Positions 36,334 through 45,022 of a stretch of DNA of 64,000 nucleotides are shown here, piece by piece; positions within the stretch are counted from its first letter, which is position 1, and each line of letters begins with the position of its first letter. The notes below the pieces were generated by a model that saw only the letters and a list, made by a program, of their open reading frames with translations, did no database searches and had not been told where the DNA came from. This DNA comes from Anaerolineae bacterium (GTDB lineage: Bacteria; Chloroflexota; Anaerolineae; DUEN01): positions 94,006 to 158,005 of the forward strand of contig JANXBS010000009.1 in NCBI GenBank assembly GCA_025060615.1, in the 5' to 3' direction. The position numbers were made by a program, and so were the translations under genes.

Positions 36334-37485
36334 CTATGCCACCAAATTGCGCCCGGTGGCCGCGTCGAAAAGGTACAGCCTTCCCGGATCAGGGGTTAAG
36401 GCGAGGCGATCCCCACGGGCGATGGGCATCTCTTGCGTCGCTTGGGCCACGAGGTCAAGCCCCTCCAGGCGCAGATGCACGTACTGGATGCGCGCCGAGG
36501 GCAAATGCTCGACGACCTCGACGATCCCGATGGCTCCCGCGAGGCCTTCGCCGGAGGTCAGGCGCCAATGCTCTGGGCGAACACCTAACTGCACGGCCTG
36601 CCCCTCCGATATCCGGCTGTGCAGGTCTTCAGGTAGGGGAACCCGAAGCGACCCATAGATGAAAGCGCCTCTCTCCACGCGCCCCGGTAGGAAGTTCATA
36701 GGAGGTGTGCCGAAAAAGCTAGCCACGAAGACGTCTATCGGGCGATCGTACAGCTCACGGAACGTACCTACCTGAACGATCCGCCCTTGGCGCATCACGG
36801 CGATGCGGTCGCCCATGGCTATAGCTTCTGTCTGGTCATGCGTCACGTAAATGCTGGTGACGCGAAAACGCTGAAGCAGACGCTTGATCTGCACCCGCGT
36901 GTCCGATCGCAGCTTGGCATCTAGGTTGGAAAGGGGCTCATCGAAGAGGAAGAGCTTGGGATCGCGCACGATGCACCGGCCAACAGCTACACGCTGGCGT
37001 TCACCGCCCGAAAGCGTAGGAGGCTTGCGCGACAGGAGATGTCGGAAGTCCACACCCAGGATCTCCGCCGCTTCCCGCACTTTGGGATCAATCTCGTGCT
37101 CGCGCCTGCGCAGCTTGAAGAAAAAGCCTAGGTTATCGTAGGCATCGAAGTGTGGATAAAGCGCGTAGTTCTGGAACACCATGCCGATGCCGCGATCTCT
37201 AGGCGGCACATTAGCCATATCCCGCCCATCGTAGAGGACACGGCCACGGTCTGGCGTCTCCAGCCCGGCGATAACGCGCAATAGGGTGGATTTTCCGCAG
37301 CCCGAGGGACCGACCACGCTCATCACCTCGCCATCACGAACGGTCAAGCTTACTCCATCCAACGCCACGATGTCGGCGTCAGAAGCTTGTTCCTCACCAA
37401 GCGGGCAGCCGTTCCCCTTGCGCGCTAATAGGAGGGATTGTCGAAAAAATCGCTTGTAAACCTCTTCTACCCGGACCTCGGCCAC
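36334..37485 (-). CDS. Solo MalK/UgpC-type ABC ATP-binding protein
   Basis: The 383-residue ATPase has Walker A GPSGCGKSTLLRVIAG (about residue 57), LSGGERQRVAVGR, Walker B LFDEPLSNLD and HDQTEA, then a C-terminal OB/TOBE regulatory region (PPMNFLPGRVERG, LGVRPEHW) typical of sugar importers. An extra segment of about 17 residues (GNGCPLGEEQASDAD) sits before the first strand. No permease or binding protein is adjacent, so it may energise one or several sugar transporters encoded elsewhere. The start is GTG at 37485 behind CGGAGGG. Confidence 0.9.
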   Translation of the reverse strand: MAEVRVEEVYKRFFRQSLLLARKGNGCPLGEEQASDADIVALDGVSLTVRDGEVMSVVGPSGCGKSTLLRVIAGLETPDRGRVLYDGRDMANVPPRDRGIGMVFQNYALYPHFDAYDNLGFFFKLRRREHEIDPKVREAAEILGVDFRHLLSRKPPTLSGGERQRVAVGRCIVRDPKLFLFDEPLSNLDAKLRSDTRVQIKRLLQRFRVTSIYVTHDQTEAIAMGDRIAVMRQGRIVQVGTFRELYDRPIDVFVASFFGTPPMNFLPGRVERGAFIYGSLRVPLPEDLHSRISEGQAVQLGVRPEHWRLTSGEGLAGAIGIVEVVEHLPSARIQYVHLRLEGLDLVAQATQEMPIARGDRLALTPDPGRLYLFDAATGRNLVA

Positions 37486-37510
37486 GGCTTCCCTCCGGTT
37501 GGATAAGCCT

Positions 37511-38077
37511 CTAGCGCGGCTTGGCGATGATCTCCCGCACGCGCAGATCGAGGAACCGGCGCGAGTAAGTCGGCGTCAATACCAGCGCAGTATCGGCTCC
37601 TCTATCCGTGCCAGCAATGGCGATCACATCTTGACTCATATCCAGCACGCCGGCATCAGCCGCCATGAGCGTGATCTCGATGGCCACCTTCGTGCCTTGC
37701 GAAAAGCGATACAACGTGTCCCGCACGATCTCACTGGGCGTACGGCCGCCGTACTTCTCGGTGAACGCGCTGTTGACGTCGTCTCCCAACGCATGAACGC
37801 CGGTGAGCACAGTGACGCCCATCCCCTCTAGCTCCCGACGGACTTCCGGTGCCATCGTCCACCCTTCCGCTGCAAATCCGTGACAGATGGATACAGCGAT
37901 GACCCGGATACCGACCGGACCGAAAAGCGCTTGCGCTCGCCGCGCCGTCTCCCCATGCGATGAAGCCACCACCACCTGACGAATCCCCAACACCTGCGCA
38001 CGCTGCAACGCGGCGTGCAATGTGGCCTCGGTGTTCTGAGGGCCGGGCTGTTCGAAATAGCGGACTGTCAGTTCCAT
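37511..38077 (-). CDS. Pyruvate kinase C-terminal-domain-like protein
   Basis: The 188-residue protein resembles the C-terminal alpha/beta domain of pyruvate kinase as a stand-alone protein. Recognisable stretches are TLHAALQRAQVLGIRQVVVASSHGETARRA and CHGFAAEGWTMAPEVRRELEG, then EITLMAADAGVLDMSQDVIAIAGT (broken here for clarity). The catalytic barrel is absent, so it is not pyruvate kinase. Such proteins are annotated PK_C-like without known function. GGAGGAGG precedes the ATG. It ends 25 bases before the solo ABC ATPase gene and is probably cotranscribed with it. Confidence 0.75.
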   Translation of the reverse strand: MELTVRYFEQPGPQNTEATLHAALQRAQVLGIRQVVVASSHGETARRAQALFGPVGIRVIAVSICHGFAAEGWTMAPEVRRELEGMGVTVLTGVHALGDDVNSAFTEKYGGRTPSEIVRDTLYRFSQGTKVAIEITLMAADAGVLDMSQDVIAIAGTDRGADTALVLTPTYSRRFLDLRVREIIAKPR

Positions 38078-38146
38078 AGGAAGCCTCCTCCTTTTTTCAC
38101 AGGACTAACCACCGTTCCGGTGGGCTCCAAAGCCACGGCATCCGTG

Positions 38147-38400
38147 TCATGGCGAAATGGTGCGCCGCGAGATCCCGAAGGCAAACAGGATAACCGTTAG
38201 CGATGCGGAACAAAGCGAGCTGCCAAGGGGACTGTGGACAAGTAGGATGAGCACGCCCGCCAGATCGGCAACGGCCGCCAACACATCCAACTGAAGATAC
38301 GAGATGCCTATGACAACTGGCAACACGGATGAAAGGCAGTGTCACGAGCCAGACCTATAGCGATAAGGGTGCCTAACACTGCCACAGCACCCGTTACGCA
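38147..38400 (-). pseudogene. Possible frameshifted remnant of a small membrane protein
   Basis: In this otherwise empty 400-base gap the minus strand reads AVLGTLIAIGLARDTAFHP in one frame (about 38335-38395). It continues in another as VLPVVIGISYLQLDVLAAV and further hydrophobic sequence to a stop at 38147. Joined by a one-base shift they give a plausible membrane protein fragment. No family was recognised and no start is clear. Confidence 0.3.
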
Positions 38401-38456
38401 CTGCAAGCATTATATAGCATGACAGCACTCTTGAGCAATACCCACGATTAAGCACC

Positions 38457-38485
38457 TTGGCGTCATCTGCCATCCATGCTATACT
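38457..38485 (+). promoter_or_regulatory. Promoter of the methyltransferase / Nuo-Nfn operon
   Basis: TTGGCG (38457-38462), 17 bases and TATACT (38480-38485). It lies upstream of the start chosen at 38530 and excludes the longer frame starting at 38476. Confidence 0.55.
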
Positions 38486-38529
38486 GGCTCTGCCCGATTG
38501 CTGACCCTTCAACCAAAGGAGGCCCTCTC

Positions 38530-39381
38530 ATGCATACGACGATCTCATCTGCTACCCGTACCGTGGTCATCGGCCACGATAAGCCCTTCGTGATCATCGG
38601 TGAGCGCATCAACCCTACTGGCCGCAAGCAGTTGCTGGCCGAAATGCAAGCCGGCAACTTCTCCCGCGTGCGAGAGGACGCGATCGCGCAGGCACAGGCA
38701 GGCGCCCACATCTTGGACGTGAATGCCGGCGTGCCTGGTGCGGATGAGGCAGCTCTGCTCTGCCAGGCGGTGCGGGAGGTCATGGCCGTGACCGATCTGC
38801 CACTCTGTTTCGACTCGGCTAACCCCGCAGCACTGGAGGCAGCGCTGGCGCTATACACGGGCAAACCCCTCATCAACTCAGTCACCGGCGAGGAGTCTTC
38901 CATGGAGCGAGTGTTGCCATTGGTCAAAAGATACAACGCCGCTGTCATCGCCATGTGCAACGATGAAGGCGGCATCCGTATGGACGCGCGCGAGCGGCTG
39001 GCTGTAGCGCGCAAGATCCTCCGACGCGCTGAAGAGTACGGCATCCCACCGGAGGACGTGATCATTGACTGTCAGGCCATGGCCGTGAGCGCGGATCACC
39101 GCGCCGGCCGTGTCACGCTGGAGACGATCCGCCTAGTCACCCAGGAGCTGGGCAACAACACCACTATCGGCGCCAGCAACATCTCCTTCGGTCTGCCCGA
39201 TCGCACCTCGCTCAACGCAGCGTTTCTAAGCATGGCCATCGCCTGTGGCCTCACCTGTGCGATTACTAACCCCCTCGTCCCTGAAAACCGCAAGGCGATC
39301 CGCGCTGCCGACCTATTCATGGGCCGCGATGAGTTCGCCATGAACTGGATCACCGCCTTTCGCGCCGAACAGGCTCGGTAA
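38530..39381 (+). CDS. Methyltetrahydrofolate:corrinoid methyltransferase-like protein
   Basis: The 283-residue protein is a pterin-binding TIM barrel of the AcsE/MetH family. Signatures are FVIIGERINPTGRKQL (about residue 19), AGAHILDVNAGVPGADE (about 58), LCFDSANPAALEAAL, PLINSVTGEE and NTTIGASNISFGLP (about 210). The family moves the methyl group of N5-methyltetrahydrofolate to a corrinoid protein, as in the Wood-Ljungdahl pathway or methionine synthesis. Start 38530 has AAAGGAGG seven bases upstream. No corrinoid protein gene is adjacent. It heads the unit with NuoEFG/Nfn-like genes, separated from them by a long hairpin. Confidence 0.88.
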   Translation: MHTTISSATRTVVIGHDKPFVIIGERINPTGRKQLLAEMQAGNFSRVREDAIAQAQAGAHILDVNAGVPGADEAALLCQAVREVMAVTDLPLCFDSANPAALEAALALYTGKPLINSVTGEESSMERVLPLVKRYNAAVIAMCNDEGGIRMDARERLAVARKILRRAEEYGIPPEDVIIDCQAMAVSADHRAGRVTLETIRLVTQELGNNTTIGASNISFGLPDRTSLNAAFLSMAIACGLTCAITNPLVPENRKAIRAADLFMGRDEFAMNWITAFRAEQAR

Positions 39382-39400
39382 GACAGACCAACAGCCGATA

Positions 39401-39439
39401 GTAGACGACGGATGATGGGCTCCATCATCCGTCGTCTAC
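39401..39439. other. 18-bp perfect hairpin with a three-base loop
   Basis: GTAGACGACGGATGATGG (39401-39418) and its exact complement (39422-39439) enclose GCT. It lies 20 bases beyond the methyltransferase stop and 112 bases before the NuoE-like start. There is no U run, so it may be an mRNA processing or stability element, or a mobile repeat. Confidence 0.6.
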
Positions 39440-39550
39440 CGTTCCAGGATGACCTATGCCATACACAAAGCTCGCGCCGGGCGTTATACTTGCTTGTGAA
39501 GTGTGGAACTAGGCTCGATCTCTGTCCCTTCATTTAATGGAGGCCGGCCC

Positions 39551-40006
39551 GTGTCCGAGCAGTTAGAGGAGATCCTTACTCGATACGCCCGTGGTGACGC
39601 TTCGCAACTCATCCCGGCGCTCCAGCAAGTCCAGGAACGGTTCTCCTACGTCTCCCCCGAGGCGGTGCGCCAGATCGCCCGACACCTCAAGGTCTCCGAG
39701 TCAGAGGTGTACGGCGTCGCCTCATTTTATTCGCAGTTCCGCTTTGAGAAGCCGGGCAAGCACACGATCAAAGTATGTCTGGGCACCGCCTGCCACGTCC
39801 GCCGCAGCGATCGCTTGCTGGAGTTCTTCGAGAGGACCCTGAACGTCACCGTCGGCCATACGACCGCAGATGGGCTGTTTAGCCTGGAACGGGTGGCCTG
39901 CTTTGGTTGCTGCGCGCTGAGCCCCGTAGTAGTCGTGGACGACGAGGTGCACGGGCGTATGACGACCGCCAAAGCCCAGCGATTGCTCAAAAAATACGGG
40001 AGCTAA
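39551..40006 (+). CDS. NuoE-like 2Fe-2S thioredoxin-fold subunit
   Basis: The 151-residue protein begins MSEQLEEILTRYARGD. It has the NuoE/HydC/HndA pattern: an N-terminal helical bundle, YGVASFYSQFRFEKPG, then the 2Fe-2S ligands in CLGTACHVRRSD and ACFGCCALSP. It passes electrons between NADH-linked flavin and Fe-S subunits. Start 39551 (GTG) has GGAGG seven bases upstream; a frame from 39503 is open but unsupported. The stop is three bases before the NuoF-like start. The set fits NADH dehydrogenases, bifurcating hydrogenases or NAD-linked formate dehydrogenases. Confidence 0.88.
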   Translation: MSEQLEEILTRYARGDASQLIPALQQVQERFSYVSPEAVRQIARHLKVSESEVYGVASFYSQFRFEKPGKHTIKVCLGTACHVRRSDRLLEFFERTLNVTVGHTTADGLFSLERVACFGCCALSPVVVVDDEVHGRMTTAKAQRLLKKYGS

Positions 40007-40009
40007 GAG

Positions 40010-41860
40010 ATGCGCACTCTGGACGCCCTCCGGCAGGAAGCCACTCAAACGTGGCAGGCCCTGGAACAGGAGACCCGGCCCCGTGTCCTGGTGGGGGCGG
40101 CGACCTGTGGCCGCGCAGCGGGGGCTTTGGCCGTCATCGAGGCCGTCGAAAAAGCGCGGCGGGAACGGGGGCTGGAGGTCCTGGTGACCGAGGTGGGCTG
40201 TCTCGGGCTGTGCTGTATGGAGCCTGTCGTCACCGTCTACAAGCCCGGCCGGCCGGCGATCCTGTACGGCAACGTTACCCCGCCCGTGATGAACGAGATC
40301 CTTCAGCGTTGGCTGCTGGGCGACGACCCCTGTCTGGACCGGGCCATCGCCACCGTGAACGGCGACAGGTTGGATGGCATCCCTCCGTTCCACGAGCATC
40401 CGATGCTCAAGGCGCAGAGCCGGCTAATCCTGCGCAACTGTGGCGTGATTGACCCTACGAATTTCCATCACTACCTAGCGCGCGGCGGATATCTGGGGCT
40501 GGAAAACGCGCTGCGCATGCCCCCTGAGATGGTAATCGAGCAAGTGAAGCGCTCCGGCCTGCGTGGGCGAGGTGGTGCGGGTTTTCCCACCTGGCGCAAA
40601 TGGCAGCTTTGCCGCGAGGTCCCTGGCTCGCCCAAATACATTATCTGCAACGCCGACGAGGGGGACCCTGGCGCTTTCATGAACCGCGCGCTGCTGGAAG
40701 GCGATCCTCACTCTATGCTGGAGGGGATGCTCATCGCTGGATACGCCATCGGCGCAAGCAAGGGGTACATCTACATCCGCGCCGAGTATCCGTTGGCCGT
40801 CCAGCGCCTACGTACTGCTATTAGCCAGATGCGGGAGGCTGGGCTATTGGGCGAGCACATCCTGGATTCCAGCTTTTCGTTCGACATCGAGATCCGCGAG
40901 GGAGCGGGAGCTTTCGTCTGCGGCGAGGAGACCGCGCTCATCGCTTCCATTGAGGGGCGACGCGGTATGCCCCGCCCGCGCCCACCGTTTCCGGCACAGT
41001 CCGGGTTGTGGGGCCGGCCTACCGTCATCAACAACGTCGAGACGCTCGCCGCCGTCTCCCATATCCTACGCGATGGCCCGGACTCGTACGCGCGCCTGGG
41101 CACCTCCAACGCGCGGGGTACGAAGACATTCTCTCTGGCGGGCAAAGTCCAGCGCACAGGGCTGATCGAGGTCCCGTTGGGGATCACCTTACGTCAGATC
41201 ATCTTCGATATCGGCGGTGGCATCGCCGAAGGTCGGGCTTTCAAAGCAGTGCAGACGGGTGGGCCGTCAGGTGGCTGTTTACCTGCCAGCCATCTGGACA
41301 CGCCGGTGGACTATGAATCGCTCACTGCGGCTGGCTCGATCATGGGATCTGGCGGCCTGGTGGTTATGGATGATCGCAACTGCGCCGTGGACATCGCCCA
41401 CTATTTCCTGTCTTTCACTCAGGCAGAATCATGCGGCAAGTGCCCTCCCTGCCGGGTGGGCACCCAACGGATGCTATGGATCTTGGAATCCATCCAGGCC
41501 GGCACGGCGACCATGGAGGATCTGGATCTGCTAGAATCGCTGGCTCAGACGGTCAAGGCCGGCTCGCTGTGCGGCCTCGGGCAGACGGCTCCCAACCCCG
41601 TGCTGACCACGTTGCGCTATTTCCGCTCGGAGTATGAGGCACATGTGCGCGATCGCCGGTGCCCGGCGGGCGTCTGCCGCGCCCTGATCACCTATCGCAT
41701 CACTGATGAATGCACCGGCTGTACCCTGTGCGCTCGCCTCTGCCCGATGGGGGCGATCTCGGGCCAGCGCAAACAGAAGCACGTGATTGACCCCAACCGA
41801 TGCGAGCGGTGTGGGGCGTGTCTCGACGCGTGCAGCTATCGGGCGATCGTGGTGAATTAG
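40010..41860 (+). CDS. NuoF-like NADH-binding flavoprotein with extra Fe-S domains
   Basis: The 616-residue protein joins three parts. First is an N-terminal thioredoxin-like 2Fe-2S domain (Cys in CGRAAGA and CLGLCCMEP). Next is the NuoF core with NADH/FMN site GRGGAGFPTWRKW, EGDPGAFMNRALLEGDPHSM, and the 4Fe-4S motif SCGKCPPCRVGTQRM (about residue 480). Last is a C-terminal ferredoxin with CTGCTLCARLCP and CERCGACLDAC. This three-part layout is that of HydB/HndC-type subunits of electron-bifurcating complexes and not of plain complex I NuoF. It is encoded between NuoE- and NuoG-like genes with gaps under five bases. Confidence 0.92.
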   Translation: MRTLDALRQEATQTWQALEQETRPRVLVGAATCGRAAGALAVIEAVEKARRERGLEVLVTEVGCLGLCCMEPVVTVYKPGRPAILYGNVTPPVMNEILQRWLLGDDPCLDRAIATVNGDRLDGIPPFHEHPMLKAQSRLILRNCGVIDPTNFHHYLARGGYLGLENALRMPPEMVIEQVKRSGLRGRGGAGFPTWRKWQLCREVPGSPKYIICNADEGDPGAFMNRALLEGDPHSMLEGMLIAGYAIGASKGYIYIRAEYPLAVQRLRTAISQMREAGLLGEHILDSSFSFDIEIREGAGAFVCGEETALIASIEGRRGMPRPRPPFPAQSGLWGRPTVINNVETLAAVSHILRDGPDSYARLGTSNARGTKTFSLAGKVQRTGLIEVPLGITLRQIIFDIGGGIAEGRAFKAVQTGGPSGGCLPASHLDTPVDYESLTAAGSIMGSGGLVVMDDRNCAVDIAHYFLSFTQAESCGKCPPCRVGTQRMLWILESIQAGTATMEDLDLLESLAQTVKAGSLCGLGQTAPNPVLTTLRYFRSEYEAHVRDRRCPAGVCRALITYRITDECTGCTLCARLCPMGAISGQRKQKHVIDPNRCERCGACLDACSYRAIVVN

Positions 41861-41864
41861 AGAG

Positions 41865-44120
41865 ATGTGGTCTCAGCAACTGGCTGCTGAAGCGAAGGCG
41901 ATAAAGCTGTCTCTGAAAATCAATGGGATGGTCGTCGAGGCCGAGCCTGGGATGACCGTGCTAGAGGCCGCGCAACGCAGCGGTATCTACATTCCAACGC
42001 TGTGTTACCATCCGAAGCTACCGCCCTTCGGTGCATGTCGGCTGTGCGTCGTTGAGATCGAGGGGATGCGCGGTTATCCCACCGCCTGTACCATCCCCGC
42101 CCTCGACGGCATGATCGTGCGCACCGAGACTGAGGCATTGCAAAAGCTGCGACGGGAGATCTTGGCGCTCATCCTCTCCGAGCATCCCTATACTTGTCTG
42201 GTGTGCGAGCGCCGAGCCCGCTGCACCGACTTCCAGGGCACCATCCGCAAAGCCGCCGTCACCACAGGCTGTCAGTACTGCCCGAAAAACGGCATGTGCG
42301 ATCTTCAGAAGATCGCCCAATACGTCGGCCTGGAAGACGTTCCTTATCCGATCGCGTACCGTGGGCTGCCGGTCGAGCGACACGATCCATACTTCGATCG
42401 CGATTACAACCTCTGCATCCTGTGCGGCCGCTGCGTGCGTGTCTGTCAGGAGGTTCGCCTGGTGGGCGCGTTGGCGTTTGTCCAGCGTGGCAGCAAAACC
42501 CTGGTGGGCACCGCCTTCGGACGGCCTCACACCGAGACCGATTGCGAGTTTTGCGGCGCGTGTGTGGACGTCTGCCCCACCGGCGCATTGGCCGAGCGGC
42601 GCAGCAAGTGGGAGGGGCCGGCCACCGCGATCGTCCCCAGCATCTGCCCCTATTGCTCGGTGGGATGCACGCTGGATTTGCACGTCAAGGGCAACCGGCT
42701 GATCCGTACGACGCCCAATGATGCCGGCATCGTTAACAAAGGCCAGGCTTGTGTACATGGCCGCTTTCGTGTGGCCGAGATGGTGGACAGTCACGAGCGG
42801 CTGACCGCTCCGTTGATCCGAAAGGATGGCCGGCTGGTGCAGGCGAGCTGGGAGGAGGCGTTGCAACTGGTGGCGGAGCGGCTCGCGCAGACCCCGCCGG
42901 ACGCCTTCGCTCTGCTTGCCTCGGCGATGGGAACGAACGAGGAGCTTTATGTCCTTCAGAAGTTCGCTCGCGTGGCCATGCACAGCCACAACGTGGACTT
43001 CTCTACCAGCCTCTCGCAAGGTGCTGAGGCCTTTGAGCTGATCCAAACGGTGCGCCGGACGGAAAATCCCACCATCCAGGATATCGAGCGGGCCAACCGC
43101 GTGTTGGTGATCGGGGCCAACCTCAACGACTCGCACCCACTGCTGGCGTTACAAGTGCGACGGGCACTGCGCCGTGGGGCTCGACTCATCGTCCTTGATG
43201 TCCGGCAGACGCGCCTGGCCGGACAGGCTGATCTCTGGTTGCAGCCGGTAGTCGCTAGCGATCACCTGGCCCTTGCCGCCATGATGAAGGCGATCCTCGA
43301 GGAGGGGATAGGCGATGCCCGGCCATGGAACACCCATCTGCAAGCGATGGCGGAGTTTCAGGCCGCGCTGCAGGATCTGTCCTGGCAAGCCATCGAGGGA
43401 GCCACCGGCATCTCGCGAGGCGCGCTGATTGAAGCGGCGCGCCTGTGGGCCACAGATGGGCCAGGGGTCATCCTATTCGGCTCGGGCGTCACCCGTCATC
43501 CGTGCGCTCTGAACACTGTCAAGGCCATCTATAACCTGGCGCTGCTCACGGGTGACTTAGGCTGTCCGGGCGCCGGCGTTCTCTTCGTGTCGGGCGAGGC
43601 CAACTTCATCGGCGCTTACGACATGGGGCTCTGTCCGGCTCTGCTCCCCGGCTATGTGCCGGTGACCGACGCGCGCGGGCGAGCCCGCTTGGAGCAGCTC
43701 TGGGGGTGCGCGTTGCCTGAGCGGCCTGGGCTGACCCGCATAGAGGTAATGGAAGGGATCGAGACAGGCCGCATGAAGGCGCTCTACCTGGCTGGTGAGG
43801 TGCCAGCTCACGAGGCACTTGGAAGGCTGGAGTTTCTAGTGGTCCAAGATACCCTGCGCCGGCCAACACATGCGTTCGCGCATGTGGTGTTGCCGGCGAC
43901 GACCTTCGCTGAGTCCGCTGGGACGTTCACCAACTTGGAGGGGCGAATCCAGCGGCTGCAGCCGGCGATCCCACCGCCCGGGGAAGCTCGCCCTGGGTGG
44001 GCGATCCCATGTCAGATCGCTCGGAAGCTAGGGCTGGCGGGTTTTGACTTCGAAGAGCCAGAGCAGATCATCGGCGAGATCGCCCGACTGATGCCAGAGT
44101 ATGGGGTGGATGAAGCATGA
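41865..44120 (+). CDS. NuoG/FdhA-like Fe-S and molybdopterin-fold subunit
   Basis: The 751-residue protein has an N-terminal 2Fe-2S ferredoxin (CYHPKLPPFGACRLC), Cys-rich segments (HPYTCLVCERRARC; CQYCPKNGMC), two 4Fe-4S motifs (CILCGRCVRVC; CEFCGACVDVC), and then a molybdopterin oxidoreductase fold opening with CPYCSVGC and GQACVHGRF. In formate dehydrogenases a Cys or Sec ligates the metal. Here the equivalent stretch (NVDFSTSLSQGAEAF) has neither, so formate oxidation is unlikely or the metal site is lost, as in NuoG. It probably wires electrons within the Nuo/Nfn complex. Confidence 0.87.
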   Translation: MWSQQLAAEAKAIKLSLKINGMVVEAEPGMTVLEAAQRSGIYIPTLCYHPKLPPFGACRLCVVEIEGMRGYPTACTIPALDGMIVRTETEALQKLRREILALILSEHPYTCLVCERRARCTDFQGTIRKAAVTTGCQYCPKNGMCDLQKIAQYVGLEDVPYPIAYRGLPVERHDPYFDRDYNLCILCGRCVRVCQEVRLVGALAFVQRGSKTLVGTAFGRPHTETDCEFCGACVDVCPTGALAERRSKWEGPATAIVPSICPYCSVGCTLDLHVKGNRLIRTTPNDAGIVNKGQACVHGRFRVAEMVDSHERLTAPLIRKDGRLVQASWEEALQLVAERLAQTPPDAFALLASAMGTNEELYVLQKFARVAMHSHNVDFSTSLSQGAEAFELIQTVRRTENPTIQDIERANRVLVIGANLNDSHPLLALQVRRALRRGARLIVLDVRQTRLAGQADLWLQPVVASDHLALAAMMKAILEEGIGDARPWNTHLQAMAEFQAALQDLSWQAIEGATGISRGALIEAARLWATDGPGVILFGSGVTRHPCALNTVKAIYNLALLTGDLGCPGAGVLFVSGEANFIGAYDMGLCPALLPGYVPVTDARGRARLEQLWGCALPERPGLTRIEVMEGIETGRMKALYLAGEVPAHEALGRLEFLVVQDTLRRPTHAFAHVVLPATTFAESAGTFTNLEGRIQRLQPAIPPPGEARPGWAIPCQIARKLGLAGFDFEEPEQIIGEIARLMPEYGVDEA

Positions 44121-44156
44121 GGGATGATAGATGACATCGCCTCGGAGGGTTCTGAC

Positions 44157-45017
44157 GTGAGCGTGGGAGTTCGCCATCATCAGGAGACGGCTACTGCGCT
44201 GGAGGAGGCGCAGGTGCTGCGTCGCGAGCCGTTGGTGCCTAACCTGCAACTGCTCACGGTGCGCGCGCCGGCTGTAGCGTCCAAGATCCAGCCAGGCCAG
44301 TTCGTCATCGTGATGGCAGACGCCACCAGCGAGCGCATCCCCCTGACCGTCGCTGATTGGGACCGCAAAGAGGGCTCCGTCAGCTGCGTCATCATGCAAG
44401 TGGGCCGCTCGACCTACAAGCTGGGTGATCTGGAGCCGGGCGATCGGCTAGCAGCCTTCGTCGGCCCGCTAGGACGGGCGCTCGACCTGAACGTGGATGG
44501 GACGGTGGCTGTCGCCGGGGGATGTTACGGCATCGGCAGCATCTATCCGGTGGCGCGAGCGCTCAAGGAGCGGGGCAACCGGGTGATCGCCATAGTGGAG
44601 GGACGCAGCAAGTTCCTGCTCTATTGGCTGGACCGGCTGAGCCAGGTGAGCGATCAGGTATTGGTCTCCACCAAAGACCGCTCACTGGGCAAGCGCGGCT
44701 ATTGTCCAGGGTTGATTCGAGAGCTGTTGGACGCCGGCGAACCGATCCAGCGGGTGATCGCCATCGGCTGTACGTTCATGATGTACGAGATGTCTGAAGC
44801 AACGCGCCCTTATGGGGTGAAGACCATCGTCAGCCTGAACCCGATCATGATTGACGGCACCGGTATGTGCGGCGCCTGCCGCGTGTCTGTGGGCGGTCAG
44901 ACGAAGTTCGCCTGTGTGGATGGCCCTGACTTCGACGGACACCAAGTGGATTGGGAGCTACTGTTGGCCCGGCGCAAGGCTTACCTGGAACCGGAGACGA
45001 TCGCAGCGGAGAGGTGA
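44157..45017 (+). CDS. NfnA/SudB-like FAD/NAD-binding subunit
   Basis: The 286-residue protein is a ferredoxin-NADP+ reductase-like module. It has a beta-barrel FAD domain (IQPGQFVIVMAD, ERIPLTVADWD), an NAD domain (VAVAGGCYGIGSIYPVARALKERG) and a C-terminal 2Fe-2S site with DGTGMCGACRV, FACVDGPDFDGH and a Cys in GCTFMMYE. It matches subunit A of the NADH-dependent ferredoxin:NADP oxidoreductase, and SudB. Start 44157 (GTG) has GGAGGG six bases upstream; an ATG at 44124 is possible. It is followed by its usual partner five bases later. Confidence 0.88.
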   Translation: MSVGVRHHQETATALEEAQVLRREPLVPNLQLLTVRAPAVASKIQPGQFVIVMADATSERIPLTVADWDRKEGSVSCVIMQVGRSTYKLGDLEPGDRLAAFVGPLGRALDLNVDGTVAVAGGCYGIGSIYPVARALKERGNRVIAIVEGRSKFLLYWLDRLSQVSDQVLVSTKDRSLGKRGYCPGLIRELLDAGEPIQRVIAIGCTFMMYEMSEATRPYGVKTIVSLNPIMIDGTGMCGACRVSVGGQTKFACVDGPDFDGHQVDWELLLARRKAYLEPETIAAER

Positions 45018-45022
45018 AGGCA

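Noticed and set aside
42018..43136. 372-codon minus-strand frame
   Set aside because: Antisense to the NuoG-like gene with its Cys motifs; no family features.
41865..44120. Formate dehydrogenase alpha subunit
   Set aside because: The Cys/Sec metal ligand is absent, so only NuoG/FdhA-like is claimed.
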